Assembly (NCBI RefSeq): GCF_013002705.1
Contig: NZ_JABEND010000012.1
Location: 1 to 64,000 of the forward strand
Source of the DNA: Nakamurella aerolata
GTDB taxonomy: Bacteria; Actinomycetota; Actinomycetes; Mycobacteriales; Nakamurellaceae
Direction: 5' to 3'
DNA length: 64,000 nt
Part shown: piece by piece, positions 1 through 7,609 of the stretch
How the letters are laid out: every line of letters begins with the position of its first letter
How positions within the stretch are numbered: the stretch's first letter is position 1
Translations under genes and position numbers: made by a program
The notes under the pieces: model-generated
What the model was told of the DNA's origin: nothing
The model's database searches: none
The model's input: only the letters and a program-made list of their open reading frames with translations

Positions 1-121
1 CCGGCTCGAGCACCTACGCGGGTCAGCGCTCGGGTTCCGCAACCTCATCCACTACATCGCCAGATCCCTACTCGAAGCCGGCGGATTCAGACCCCAACTA
101 CACCGTCAACTGTGAAGAGCC
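1..121 (+). mobile_element. Right end of an ISL3-like insertion sequence
   Basis: The first 121 bases look like the end of an insertion sequence: the tail of a transposase reading frame stops at 115 and is followed at once by a GAAGAGCC terminus (114-121), the complement of the GGCTCTTC start typical of ISL3-family inverted repeats. Beyond 121 the sequence becomes the middle of an esterase gene, which fits an insertion boundary. The other end and the 8-base target duplication expected for this family lie outside the window, so the exact edge is inferred. Confidence 0.5.
2..115 (+). CDS. Transposase C-terminus, ISL3-like (partial)
   Basis: Only the last 37 codons are in the window. The frame ends with a GFRNLIHYIARSLLEAGGF stretch, resembling the GFRN-x-x-x-Y-x-x-R-x-LL tail that follows the last catalytic glutamate of DDE transposases of the ISL3 (IS204/IS1001/IS1096/IS1165) group. 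The catalytic core lies off the left edge. Family assignment rests on this tail and on the terminal repeat just downstream, so it is moderate; another DDE family is possible. Confidence 0.5.
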   Translation, partial: RLEHLRGSALGFRNLIHYIARSLLEAGGFRPQLHRQL

Positions 122-717
122 GCATTACCCTTCTCAACCAGATGGCCGAGAACGATTGGCTCTGTCTGAGCGCGAACTATCGACTGCGGCGGTCCGGGCA
201 GCATCCGAACCCGCTGATCGACACTAAGAGATTGATCGCGTGGGTCCGGGAAAACGACACAGAGTTGGGTGCCGACACAACCTCTATATTTCTCGTCGGC
301 TGCTCGGCCGGCGCGCATCTGGCGGTCAGCGCTGCGCTTACGCCGAACGTCTCCGAGTTCCAGGCCGGGTTCGCCGACACCGACACGAGTGTTGCCGGTG
401 TAATCGCGTTGTACGGCTACCTCGGACCACGTACCGCCGACCCGTCAAGCTCACCAACGAGGCTCGCCGCATCCGACGCGCCGCCAATGCTGATCATCCA
501 CGGAGCCAACGACACCGCGATCCCCGCCAGCGATTCGCGAGCAGTTGCTGCGACTCTGAGCCGCGCATCCGAAAATCCCGTCGTGTTCGTCGAGCTCCCG
601 CACACCCAACACAGCTTCGACAGATTTGCCTCGGTTCGTTCCCGCGCGGTCGCCGACACCTCCGCCAGCTTCCTCGACTGGGCGCGAGAGTACGCCCGCC
701 GAGGGGAGCGGCTATAG
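122..717 (+). pseudogene. Alpha/beta hydrolase (LipQ-like esterase), 5' end removed by IS
   Basis: The remaining ~200 residues match the C-terminal half of actinobacterial esterases of the LipQ/steryl-acetyl-hydrolase type: a SANYRL strand, nucleophile elbow GCSAGAH (Ser in G-x-S-x-G), acid in HGANDT and catalytic His in HTQHSFD. Family members are about 400 residues and carry an HGG oxyanion motif upstream, which is missing here. An open frame starts at a GTG at 112, inside the IS end, so the first few codons are not native. The serine, aspartate and histidine survive, but without the oxyanion hole and N-terminal half activity is unlikely. It probably hydrolysed a small ester before disruption. 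Confidence 0.72.
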
Positions 718-846
718 ACGATTACCGTGTCGAACCTCGCGAGCGACGCGCGCAGCAACGCCGAAGTGCGTCCCGCACGAGGATCCTCAGATGAGACTGC
801 GGAACGGCACTTGCACAGTCGCTATGTGCGTCTACACTTACCGTTA
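718..846. other. Intergenic region carrying the arsR-type promoter
   Basis: A 129-base gap separates the broken esterase from the ArsR operon. Apart from the promoter (811-838) and the operator-like palindrome (841-860), described separately, I see no coding or RNA feature. Confidence 0.5.
811..838 (+). promoter_or_regulatory. Promoter of the ArsR-SRPBCC operon
   Basis: A -35-like TTGCAC (811-816) and a -10-like TACACT (833-838) are separated by 16 bases. Transcription would start near 844-846, one to three bases before the GTG at 847, so the mRNA is probably leaderless; no Shine-Dalgarno sequence precedes that GTG. Leaderless transcripts are common in actinobacteria. Confidence 0.55.
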
Positions 847-860
847 GTGAGTACTAACGG
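841..860. promoter_or_regulatory. 20-bp palindrome over the arsR start codon (operator candidate)
   Basis: Two perfect 8-base arms, CCGTTAGT (841-848) and ACTAACGG (853-860), flank a 4-base centre. The site lies just downstream of the -10 box and covers the predicted transcription start and GTG start codon of an ArsR-family repressor. ArsR proteins usually bind inverted repeats at their own promoters, so autorepression is the simplest reading. Confidence 0.6.
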
Positions 861-1173
861 AGCGGTGTGGGCGGCGCTGGGTGATCGCTCGCGCCTGGCA
901 ATCGTGGAGCGGTTGTCGGTGAGCCCTTGCGCGGTGGGTGAGCTGGCGGAGGTTCTGCCGGTGACGCGGCCGGCGGTCTCGCAGCATCTCAAGGTGCTCA
1001 AGGATGCCGGGCTGGTGAGTGATGCGACCGAGGGCACCCGGCGGATCTACCGCTTAAACCCGGCCGGCGTCGCGGCGCTACGCGACCAGCTCGACACCTT
1101 CTGGAGTAGAGCGCTCGCCGGCTACGCCGCCACCGCGAACGAACAATCCGACAACGACCAGGAGCCGTCATGA
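847..1173 (+). CDS. ArsR-family HTH transcriptional regulator
   Basis: A 108-residue winged-helix protein beginning MSTNGAVWAALGDRSRLAI, the usual start of ArsR regulators that head SRPBCC operons. The HTH lies at about residues 25-75, with the TRPAVSQHLKVLKDAGLV recognition helix and a wing containing GTRRIYRL. No metal-binding cysteine pairs are visible, so it is probably not a metal sensor. The frame is open upstream to 727, but the GTG at 847 is preferred because it gives the canonical N-terminus and sits just after the promoter. Its stop overlaps the next start (ATGA), indicating an operon with the two SRPBCC genes. The 841-860 palindrome suggests autoregulation. Confidence 0.85.
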   Translation: MSTNGAVWAALGDRSRLAIVERLSVSPCAVGELAEVLPVTRPAVSQHLKVLKDAGLVSDATEGTRRIYRLNPAGVAALRDQLDTFWSRALAGYAATANEQSDNDQEPS

Positions 1174-1655
1174 CCGTCCCCTCGACCACAGAGGTCCACC
1201 AGCAGCTGGTGGTCGATACCCCGCTACAGCAGGCGTTTGCGGTCTTCACGGAGCGGTTCGGCGACTTCAAGCCGGCCGAGCACAACCTGCTCAGTGAGCC
1301 CATTGCCGAAACTGTGTTCGAACCTCGTGTCGGCGGGCACCTGTACGACCGCGGCGTGGACGGCGCGGTGTGCCGGTGGTCCCGGGTCCTGGCGTACGAG
1401 CCCCCTCACAGGGTGGTGTTCAGCTGGGACATCGGCCCGACCTGGCAGGTCGAGACCGATCCAGCACTCTGCAGCGAGGTGGAGGTTCAGTTCATCCCCG
1501 AAACCCCGGATCGCACCAGAGTGGAGCTGCACCACCGCCATCTCGACCGTCACGGTCCGGGATGGGAGTCTGTTCGCGCCGGCGTCGCCGACGACGCCGG
1601 CTGGCCGCTCTACCTCCACCGTTACTCCGCGGTCATCACTGGCGACGAGCGATGA
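1170..1655 (+). CDS. SRPBCC (AHSA1-like) domain protein
   Basis: A 161-residue protein of the START/Bet v1-like SRPBCC fold: an N-terminal strand followed by AFAVFTERFGDFKP, a VGGHLYDRGVDG turn, a WSRVLAYEPPHRVVFSWDI segment and a C-terminal amphipathic helix ending SAVITGDER. AHSA1-type members next to ArsR regulators are widespread; they bind hydrophobic ligands in a cavity, but the ligand cannot be read from sequence. ATG at 1170 overlaps the arsR stop by 4 bases, and its own stop overlaps the next start, so translation is probably coupled. Confidence 0.8.
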   Translation: MTVPSTTEVHQQLVVDTPLQQAFAVFTERFGDFKPAEHNLLSEPIAETVFEPRVGGHLYDRGVDGAVCRWSRVLAYEPPHRVVFSWDIGPTWQVETDPALCSEVEVQFIPETPDRTRVELHHRHLDRHGPGWESVRAGVADDAGWPLYLHRYSAVITGDER

Positions 1656-2101
1656 CACCGGTCGTTGCGACCATCCAGGTCGAACGCCCCGCAGCCGAGG
1701 TGTTTGCCTACGCCACCGACCCCACTCGATTCGCCGAATGGCAAAAAGGCGTCGTGGACGGACATCTCGACAACCCCAGCTCCCCCGAGATCGGGACCAA
1801 GTGCGTCACCACGCGCAGGATCGGCTTTGCCGATCGCCCCATCACCTCCGAGCTGGTGCACATCGATCCGCCGCGCACCTGGCGTATCCGGGGTATCGAC
1901 GGACCGATCCGCGCAACCGTTGACGTCGCAGTCGAACCCCAGGACAACGCGCGCTCGATCCTGACCATCAGCATCGACTTCGAAGGACATGGCATCGGGA
2001 AGATCTTGGTACCCCTGGTAGTCGTCCCAGAGGCGCGCAGGGAGATGCCGGGGAACCTGGAAGAGCTCAAACGTCGCGTCGAGATCTCCCCGACGACCTA
2101 A
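1652..2101 (+). CDS. SRPBCC/polyketide-cyclase-like protein
   Basis: 149 residues starting MTPVVATIQVERPAAEVFAY, the characteristic first strand and helix of the polyketide cyclase/dehydrase SRPBCC family, followed by FAEWQKGV, a C-terminal long helix with EMPGNLEELKRRVE, and a hydrophobic cavity-forming pattern. It is the third gene of the ArsR operon, with its ATG inside the stop of the preceding gene. The two SRPBCC proteins are only distantly alike, so this is not a recent duplication. Its end overlaps by four bases the end of the convergent permease gene. Function beyond small-ligand binding is unknown. Confidence 0.8.
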   Translation: MTPVVATIQVERPAAEVFAYATDPTRFAEWQKGVVDGHLDNPSSPEIGTKCVTTRRIGFADRPITSELVHIDPPRTWRIRGIDGPIRATVDVAVEPQDNARSILTISIDFEGHGIGKILVPLVVVPEARREMPGNLEELKRRVEISPTT

Positions 2102-3348
2102 CTGGTGCTGCTGCGGTGAAGCCGGAGGCGGATGGTTCGGTAGCCGAGTCCGAGGGCCAGGACGAGGATGCCGGTGACGATCGAGGCGATCGGGAGGGTT
2201 GCGACGAGGATCAGGCATCCGATCGCGCCGCTGATCTGCAGGTACCGGGGGTAGCGGTGGTGCTCGGGGTGTTGGGTCCACGCGGCGGCGTTGGCGACGA
2301 GGTAGTACAGCAGCACACCGAAGCTGGAGAATCCGATGGCGCCGCGCAGGTCCACGATTGTGACCAGTACGCAGACGATCACGCCGAGGGTGATCTCGGC
2401 GCGGTGGGGCACGCTGAAGCGTGGGTGCACGGCGGCGAACCAGCGCGGGATGTCGCTGTTGCGTGCCATGGCCAGGCTGGTGCGGCCGATGCCGGCGATC
2501 ATGGCCAGTAGCGCCCCGAGCGCTGCGGTGGCGGCACCGATCCGCACGATGACTGTCCAGGACGTTCCGGCTGTGGCGGCCACCGAGTTCAGCGGCGCGT
2601 TGGTCGCCGCGAGGCTCGCGGGGCCGACAGCGTGCAGTGCGGCAACGGCCACCAGGGCGTAGACGGCCAGCGTGATGCCCAGCGCGATGGTGATCGCGCG
2701 TGGGATCGTTCGGGCCGGGTCCTTGACCTCCTCACCCAGGGTCGCCACCCGGGCGTAGCCGGCGAAGGCGAAGAACAGAAAACCGGCCGACTGCAGTACG
2801 CCGTACCCCGTCACCGCGGGCCCGGGAACACCTTGGCTCGTGGTGTGGGTGGATCCGATGATCACCACGGCGGTCAGCGCTAGCAGTGACACCGCGACCA
2901 GGATGCGGGTCAGGAACGCGGTGCGGGTGATCCCGAAGGCGTTCACTGCTGTGAGCGCCGCGACGGCGAGGACCGCTGTGGGTTTCACCCACGCGGCCGG
3001 GACGACATAGGTGGCGAACGTGATCGCCATCGCTGCCGAGCTCGCGGTCTTGCCGATCACGAACGACCAGCCGGCGAAGAACCCCGCCCACGCACCGAGC
3101 CGCTCGCGGCCGTACACGTACGACCCACCCGAGGTCGGGTACTGCGCCGCGAGCTGCGCAGATGACGTGGCGTTGCAGAACGCGATGAACCCCGCGATCA
3201 CCAGACCGATGAGCAGACCCCCACCGGCCGCCGCAGCTGCAGGTCCGAACGATGCGAAGATCCCGGCACCGATCATCGATCCGAGCCCGATCACCACCGC
3301 GTCACCCAACGACAACCGCCGAACCAGATTCCCAGACACGTCGGTCAT
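2098..3348 (-). CDS. APC superfamily amino acid/amine permease
   Basis: A 416-residue integral membrane protein with about 12 hydrophobic helices. The N-terminus has the GLGSMIGAGIFASFGPAAA signature of the amino acid-polyamine-organocation family (first, unwound substrate-binding helix), and the loop PTSGGSYVYGRERLG is also typical. It probably imports an amino acid or amine by cation-coupled transport; substrate cannot be told. It follows the PadR gene with an ATGA overlap, so the regulator and permease form a two-gene operon. Its 3' end overlaps the SRPBCC gene coming from the other side by four bases. Confidence 0.85.
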   Translation of the reverse strand: MTDVSGNLVRRLSLGDAVVIGLGSMIGAGIFASFGPAAAAAGGGLLIGLVIAGFIAFCNATSSAQLAAQYPTSGGSYVYGRERLGAWAGFFAGWSFVIGKTASSAAMAITFATYVVPAAWVKPTAVLAVAALTAVNAFGITRTAFLTRILVAVSLLALTAVVIIGSTHTTSQGVPGPAVTGYGVLQSAGFLFFAFAGYARVATLGEEVKDPARTIPRAITIALGITLAVYALVAVAALHAVGPASLAATNAPLNSVAATAGTSWTVIVRIGAATAALGALLAMIAGIGRTSLAMARNSDIPRWFAAVHPRFSVPHRAEITLGVIVCVLVTIVDLRGAIGFSSFGVLLYYLVANAAAWTQHPEHHRYPRYLQISGAIGCLILVATLPIASIVTGILVLALGLGYRTIRLRLHRSSTS

Positions 3349-3653
3349 GACCGGCCGTCCTTCGGCAGCACTTCACCCGCGAGTTCCCGCACTGCTCGCC
3401 GCCCCTCCTGCAGTGCCGCTTCCCCGGCAGGTGTCGCCCGGTACACCCTCCGCGACCTGCCCTCCACGACGACCTGCTCCGACACCAAGAGCCCGTCACG
3501 CTCCAGGCGATGCAGCGTGGGGTACAACGTGCCCGGCGACAGGGAGTACCCGTGACGGGCCAACTCCTCACTCATCCACGCCCCGTGGACCGGCTCCTCA
3601 CTGGCGTGATGAAGCACATGCAGAACGATCGCCGCTCGCTGAAGCTCATGCAC
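3345..3653 (-). CDS. PadR-family transcriptional regulator
   Basis: 102 residues, an almost bare PadR winged-helix domain: MHELQRAAIVLHVLHHA, then SPGTLYPTLHRLERDGLL (recognition helix) and a wing with RSRRVYRATPAGEAAL. I chose the GTG at 3653 because it yields the usual PadR start (MHELQ) and lies about 10 bases after a good -10 element, making a leaderless mRNA. An in-frame GTG at 3662 overlaps the -10 region and the frame stays open further upstream. It precedes the APC permease with a 4-base overlap and probably represses that operon in response to an unknown ligand. Confidence 0.8.
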   Translation of the reverse strand: MHELQRAAIVLHVLHHASEEPVHGAWMSEELARHGYSLSPGTLYPTLHRLERDGLLVSEQVVVEGRSRRVYRATPAGEAALQEGRRAVRELAGEVLPKDGRS

Positions 3654-3662
3654 ACCGGCCAC

Positions 3663-3690
3663 AGTATCGGAGTCCGATATCGGCTGTCGA
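3663..3690 (-). promoter_or_regulatory. padR-permease promoter with embedded dyad
   Basis: On the minus strand TCGACA (3690-3685) and GATACT (3668-3663) are spaced by 16 bases, a good sigma-70-type promoter. The start point would fall about 7 bases on, next to the GTG at 3653. Between and over the elements is a perfect dyad, TATCGG (3665-3670) and CCGATA (3674-3679) around AGT, which could be the PadR operator because binding would block both boxes. Confidence 0.5.
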
Positions 3691-3789
3691 CACCAAGGCT
3701 CTCGGCCCGGGAGGCGATCCCCATACGGGCGGGGGCAACGGTCACTGCTGGCCCTTGTCCGGTGTTGATCGCCGTCGATAGCGTGCCTC

Positions 3790-6700
3790 ATGCCGGTTCG
3801 GTTCCTGTCCGACGCCGAACTCGCGCGGCTGAGCACCTGGCCGGACGAGATCGCCGACGATGACCTCGTCACCTACTTCACGCTGACCAGCGACGACAAG
3901 GCCTGGCTCACCGCGACCGTCCGGGTCGAGAACCGCCTCGGCGCCGCGGTTCAACTGTGCACGTTGCCGTGGCTGGGCTGGATCCCGGACGATCTGGCCG
4001 CCTGCCCTGCGGCCGCGTCCAGCCGCCTGGCCGACCAACTACAACTCGCCGCCGCAGAGGTGCCGGGGCTGCTGTCGGCCTACGGCGGCTGGGAGGGCCG
4101 GACCCGACGCGATCATCGGGCGCTGGTCCTGGACCGGCTGGGGTGGCGAACCTCCGACGCGGGCGATCGCAAGCAGCTTGACGCCTTCCTCCTCGTCCGC
4201 GCTTTGGAGCACGACGCACCCGGCGTCCTGCTTCAGCTGGCCTGCGACTGGCTGCGCAACGAACGGATCGTCCGCCCATCGGTGGACACGTTGTCCCGGC
4301 GGGTCGCCGCGGCCCGCGACGGCGCGCGTGCCGAGACCTACCACCGGCTGGCCTCGTTGTTGGCTCCGCCGCGTCCGACCCGGTTGGACGGGCTGCTGGA
4401 CGTGGACGACGAGCTGGGCATGACTCGGCTGGCGTGGTTGCGCCGCAGCGCGACCGCCGCCACCCCGGAGGTCCTCAAGACAGAGCTCGCCAAGCTGGAG
4501 TTCTTGCGCGCTCAAGGCGCCGATCGGCTCGACCTGTCCGCGCTTCCGGCTGGGCGGCGACGGATGCTGGCCGAGACCGGTCGACGCTCGACCAACCAGG
4601 CGTTGCAACGTGCCGACGTCGACCGCCGCTATCCGATCTTGCTGGCGACGCTGGCCGAGACCTACGTCGAAGTCCTCGACGAGCTGGTGCAGCTGCTCGA
4701 CCAGGCGCTGGCCGGTGCCGACTCCCGCGCCCGCTACGAGCTTTCGCAACGCGTCGTCGAGCGGGCCAAGGTGGAGATCGACCGCGGCCGGCTGCTCGAT
4801 GAGGTGCTCGACATCATCGCCGACCCCGGCGTCTCCGACGCCGACGCTGGGCGGCTGGTCCGCGCGCGGGTCGGCATGACGCGGCTGCAGGCCGCCCGCC
4901 GGCCGGCCCGTGAGCGGGAGCCGCGTGACCACGGGCATTTCGACCTGCTCGCCGCCCGGTACAAGTACCTGCGGACCTTCACCCCGGCCGTCATCGCGGC
5001 GCTGCCGCTGACCGGCAACACCGCCAGCCCCGACGTCGCCGCCCTGCTCGACGCCGTACAGACCTTGCGCGAGCTGAACGTCGCCGGCCGCACGAGCGTG
5101 CCTGAGGAGGCGACGAGCGAGAGTGCGACGTCGTTCGTGCCGGCCCGCTGGCGCGGCTATCTCGAGCAGACCCGCGGACAGGGCCGCGGCGCCGCCTACC
5201 GGCACTACTGGGAACTGAGCGTTCTCTACGGCGTCCAAGCGAGGCTGCGTTCCGGCGACGTGTGGGTGCCGGGGTCGCGCCGCTTCACCGACCCGACCAC
5301 GCTGCTCATCCCGGCCGACACCTGGGCAGCGCAGCGCGACGAATTCTGTACCGTCGCCGGAACCGCGCCTGATCCGGCACGACAGCTGGAGCGGCTGGAG
5401 ACCGAACTGCACGCCGCCGTCGCAGACCTTGAGCGGGTGCTCGCCGACCCAGTCAGCGAGGGCCTGGCCCGCGTCGGCGAGGACGGCGACCTGATCGTGT
5501 CGCCGCTGCCCGCCGAACAGGTCCCGGCCGAAGCCGACGCTCTCGCGGAGGCGGTTGCCGCACGGCTGCCGCAGATCCACCTGCCGGCGCTGCTGATCGA
5601 GGTCGACCGCAACACCGGCTTCAGCGAGGCGTTCACCCACGCCGGCGGTGCGCAGCCGCGCAACCCGGACCTGGTCCGCAACCTCTACGCCTCCGTGCTC
5701 GCCTACGCCTGCAACCTCGGCTACGCCGGCATGGCCGACGCCTCCGGAATCTCCGAAGAAACCCTGGCCTGGACGTCACAGTGGTACCTGCGCCAAGACA
5801 CCCTGCGCGAGGCGAACGCTCGCCTCGTCAACGCTCACCACCGCCACCCGCTCGCCCGCCTGTGGGGCGGCGGCACGCTGTCATCCTCGGACGGGCAGCG
5901 GTTCCCGCAACGCGGCCGCAGCCTGACCGCCCGGGCGCTGTCGCGCTACTTCCTCGACGAGGGCACCACCTCCTACACCCACGTCTCCGACCAGCACTCG
6001 ACCTACGGCACCAAGGTCATCCCGACCACCTGGCGCGAGGCCGTCGCCGTGCTCGACGAGATCTTCGGCAACCCCACCGACCTCGCCATCGCCGAGCACA
6101 CCACCGACACCGCCGGGCAGACCCTGGCGACGTTCGCGATCTTCAACCTCGCCGGCCTGCAGTTCTCGCCCCGCATCCGCGACATCGGCCGCCTGCAGCT
6201 CTACCGACTCGGCGCCAGCTCGGCCTGGCGCGCCCGATACCCGCGAGCCGGCGCGTTACTCACCCAGCCGATCCAAACCCAGCTGATTGCCGATCACTGG
6301 AATGACCTGCTCCGCCTGGTCGGATCGATGAAGTTCGGGCACACGACGGCGAGCCTGCTCATCGCGAAGCTGCACGCCAGCAGCCGGCAGAACACCCTCG
6401 CCCGAGCGCTGCAGGAGTATGGCCGGCTCGTCCGCACCATCTACCTGTGCCGCTACGTCGCCGACGAGGAGCTGCGCCGCCGGGTCCGGCGCCAGCTCAA
6501 CAAAGGCGAGAGCCTGCACGCGCTGCGCCGTGACCTGTTCTTCGCCCACCAAGGCCACGTCCGGCGACGGCACCTCGACGACCAGGTCGACCAGGCGCTC
6601 TGCCTGACCCTCGTCACCAACGCCGCCGTGCTGTGGACCACTACCTACCTCGGTGATGCGCTCGACGCCCTGCGCGCGGACGGCTACCCGGTCACCGACG

Positions 6701-6825
6701 AAGCCGCCGCGCACCTGACACCCGCGCAACACGACCACATCAACTTCTACGGCACCTACTCCTTCGACGTCGAGACCGAGCTCCGTCGCGAAGGTCACCG
6801 CCCACTCCGATCACCGGCAGTCTGA
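3790..6825 (+). CDS. tnpA: Tn3-family transposase
   Basis: 1011 residues, the usual length of Tn3-family TnpA. The N-terminus MPVRFLSDAELARLSTWP is the family's DNA-binding DUF4158-type region. The C-terminal DDE domain shows the aspartates in SSSDGQRF (near residue 700) and VSDQHSTYGTK (near 735) and the final acidic region NKGESLHALRRDLFF (near 905). It catalyses replicative transposition through cointegrates. No resolvase gene or res site is visible beside it. The gene looks intact and ends 18 bases before the start of the right terminal repeat. Confidence 0.93.
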   Translation: MPVRFLSDAELARLSTWPDEIADDDLVTYFTLTSDDKAWLTATVRVENRLGAAVQLCTLPWLGWIPDDLAACPAAASSRLADQLQLAAAEVPGLLSAYGGWEGRTRRDHRALVLDRLGWRTSDAGDRKQLDAFLLVRALEHDAPGVLLQLACDWLRNERIVRPSVDTLSRRVAAARDGARAETYHRLASLLAPPRPTRLDGLLDVDDELGMTRLAWLRRSATAATPEVLKTELAKLEFLRAQGADRLDLSALPAGRRRMLAETGRRSTNQALQRADVDRRYPILLATLAETYVEVLDELVQLLDQALAGADSRARYELSQRVVERAKVEIDRGRLLDEVLDIIADPGVSDADAGRLVRARVGMTRLQAARRPAREREPRDHGHFDLLAARYKYLRTFTPAVIAALPLTGNTASPDVAALLDAVQTLRELNVAGRTSVPEEATSESATSFVPARWRGYLEQTRGQGRGAAYRHYWELSVLYGVQARLRSGDVWVPGSRRFTDPTTLLIPADTWAAQRDEFCTVAGTAPDPARQLERLETELHAAVADLERVLADPVSEGLARVGEDGDLIVSPLPAEQVPAEADALAEAVAARLPQIHLPALLIEVDRNTGFSEAFTHAGGAQPRNPDLVRNLYASVLAYACNLGYAGMADASGISEETLAWTSQWYLRQDTLREANARLVNAHHRHPLARLWGGGTLSSSDGQRFPQRGRSLTARALSRYFLDEGTTSYTHVSDQHSTYGTKVIPTTWREAVAVLDEIFGNPTDLAIAEHTTDTAGQTLATFAIFNLAGLQFSPRIRDIGRLQLYRLGASSAWRARYPRAGALLTQPIQTQLIADHWNDLLRLVGSMKFGHTTASLLIAKLHASSRQNTLARALQEYGRLVRTIYLCRYVADEELRRRVRRQLNKGESLHALRRDLFFAHQGHVRRRHLDDQVDQALCLTLVTNAAVLWTTTYLGDALDALRADGYPVTDEAAAHLTPAQHDHINFYGTYSFDVETELRREGHRPLRSPAV

Positions 6826-6843
6826 CCAGCCGATAGCCCAGTC

Positions 6844-6881
6844 AGAAGGGACCAGTTTTGCTCCGCTGCTAAGGGGACCCC
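6844..6881 (-). repeat. Right terminal inverted repeat of the Tn3-family element
   Basis: Read inward from 6881 on the minus strand the element starts GGGGTCCCCTTAGC, with the GGGG beginning that is near-universal in Tn3-family terminal repeats, and it sits 18 bases after the transposase stop as expected. The family's repeats are usually about 38 bases, which sets the inner edge. The next five host bases, AGATA (6882-6886), would be the right copy of the 5-base target duplication. Confidence 0.65.
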
Positions 6882-7420
6882 AGATAGTCGTGCGCTTTGC
6901 CGTCGGTGCTCATGTCGTTGACCTCGCCGCGCAGGTTGGTCTCTTTGGTGATCACCCGCCCGCGCGCGTCGATCCGGAAGAACACCACCACCCGCGCGCT
7001 GCCGCGCGAGCACGACATGAAACCCCGGGTGACTCCGAGGTCGGCCTTGGCGGCGACGGCCGGGTCGGTGCAGGCCCGGACGAGCGCGGATCGGCCCCAG
7101 CTGGGGGCTGCTCCTGCGGCCCCGGCCGACCCAGCTGACGCTGTCGCCGCGCCGGTGCCGGCGGCAGCGGCCGGTGTGGCCACCATGGGGGCGGCGATGG
7201 TCAGCGCCGCGGCCGCCGCTCCGATCGCCATCGCCGTCCCCACGCGCTGACAGCGCGGTTGGCGCCGGCCGCGCTCGCGGTGCGCGGACTGGTGCCCATG
7301 CCGGGGCCGAATCCCGGGTGACTGCGGTGCCGCTGCGCTGGGCGACGGTGCACCCGAAGCCGGTGCAGCAGATGACGGTGCGGACGATGACAATGCGGTG
7401 AATGACGGTGCAGTAGACAC
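6882..7420 (-). pseudogene. Putative exported protein, 3' end cut off by the Tn3-type element
   Basis: The gene starts at a GTG (7420) preceded by a strong GGGGAGG ribosome binding site. It encodes a Ser/Ala/Pro-rich leader, a basic stretch, a hydrophobic AAAALTIAAPMVATPAAAA segment that looks like an export signal with an Ala-x-Ala cleavage region, and then a compact domain (ACTDPAV... RIDARGRVITKETNLRG). The frame crosses into the transposon repeat at 6881 and stops at 6869 after three foreign codons, so the native C-terminus is lost. I do not recognise the domain. The long N-terminus makes the real start uncertain; an internal start near the signal segment is possible. Confidence 0.55.
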
Positions 7421-7609
7421 GGTCTCGCCCTCCCCTATGAGGTGCCGGCCCGGACCCCCCCCGGACCGTTGCACGTGAGGGACGGTGCACCGCCGGAAAG
7501 GTTGCTCGACAGCGCCGAGATTGTCGCGAAAGTTCGTGAACTGCCGGTACTTTGCCGGTCGGGTACCGGCAGCTTGCCGGTTCCAGCCGCTGCGGTTGGA
7601 AGCCGCGGC
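7421..7609. other. Intergenic region downstream of pyrF
   Basis: 189 bases between pyrF and the truncated gene, both on the minus strand. Contents: a perfect hairpin at 7565-7581, several CCGGTA/CCGGTC repeats around it, and a C-run (7457-7462) upstream of the ribosome binding site of the next gene. In many actinobacteria mihF follows pyrF here, but no such gene is present. Confidence 0.4.
7565..7581 (-). terminator. Hairpin after pyrF (probable end of the pyr operon)
   Basis: ACCGGCA and TGCCGGT form a perfect 7-bp stem with a 3-base loop, starting about 29 bases after the pyrF stop. There is no U-tract, as is usual for GC-rich actinobacterial terminators, so the role is inferred from position. 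Confidence 0.4.

Larger units (their letters stand above)
3790..6881 (+). mobile_element. Tn3-family transposon, right-hand part
   Basis: The transposase plus the right terminal inverted repeat define one end of a Tn3-family element. No matching left repeat (a GGGGTCCCC start) is seen immediately upstream of the transposase or elsewhere in bases 1-3789. The element either has lost its left end or extends beyond the left edge and carries the genes at 122-3653 as cargo. The coordinates given are the minimum. Confidence 0.6.

Noticed and set aside
4039-5640. 533-codon minus-strand frame opposite the Tn3 transposase
   Set aside because: The transposase on the plus strand has full family motifs; the antisense frame has none.
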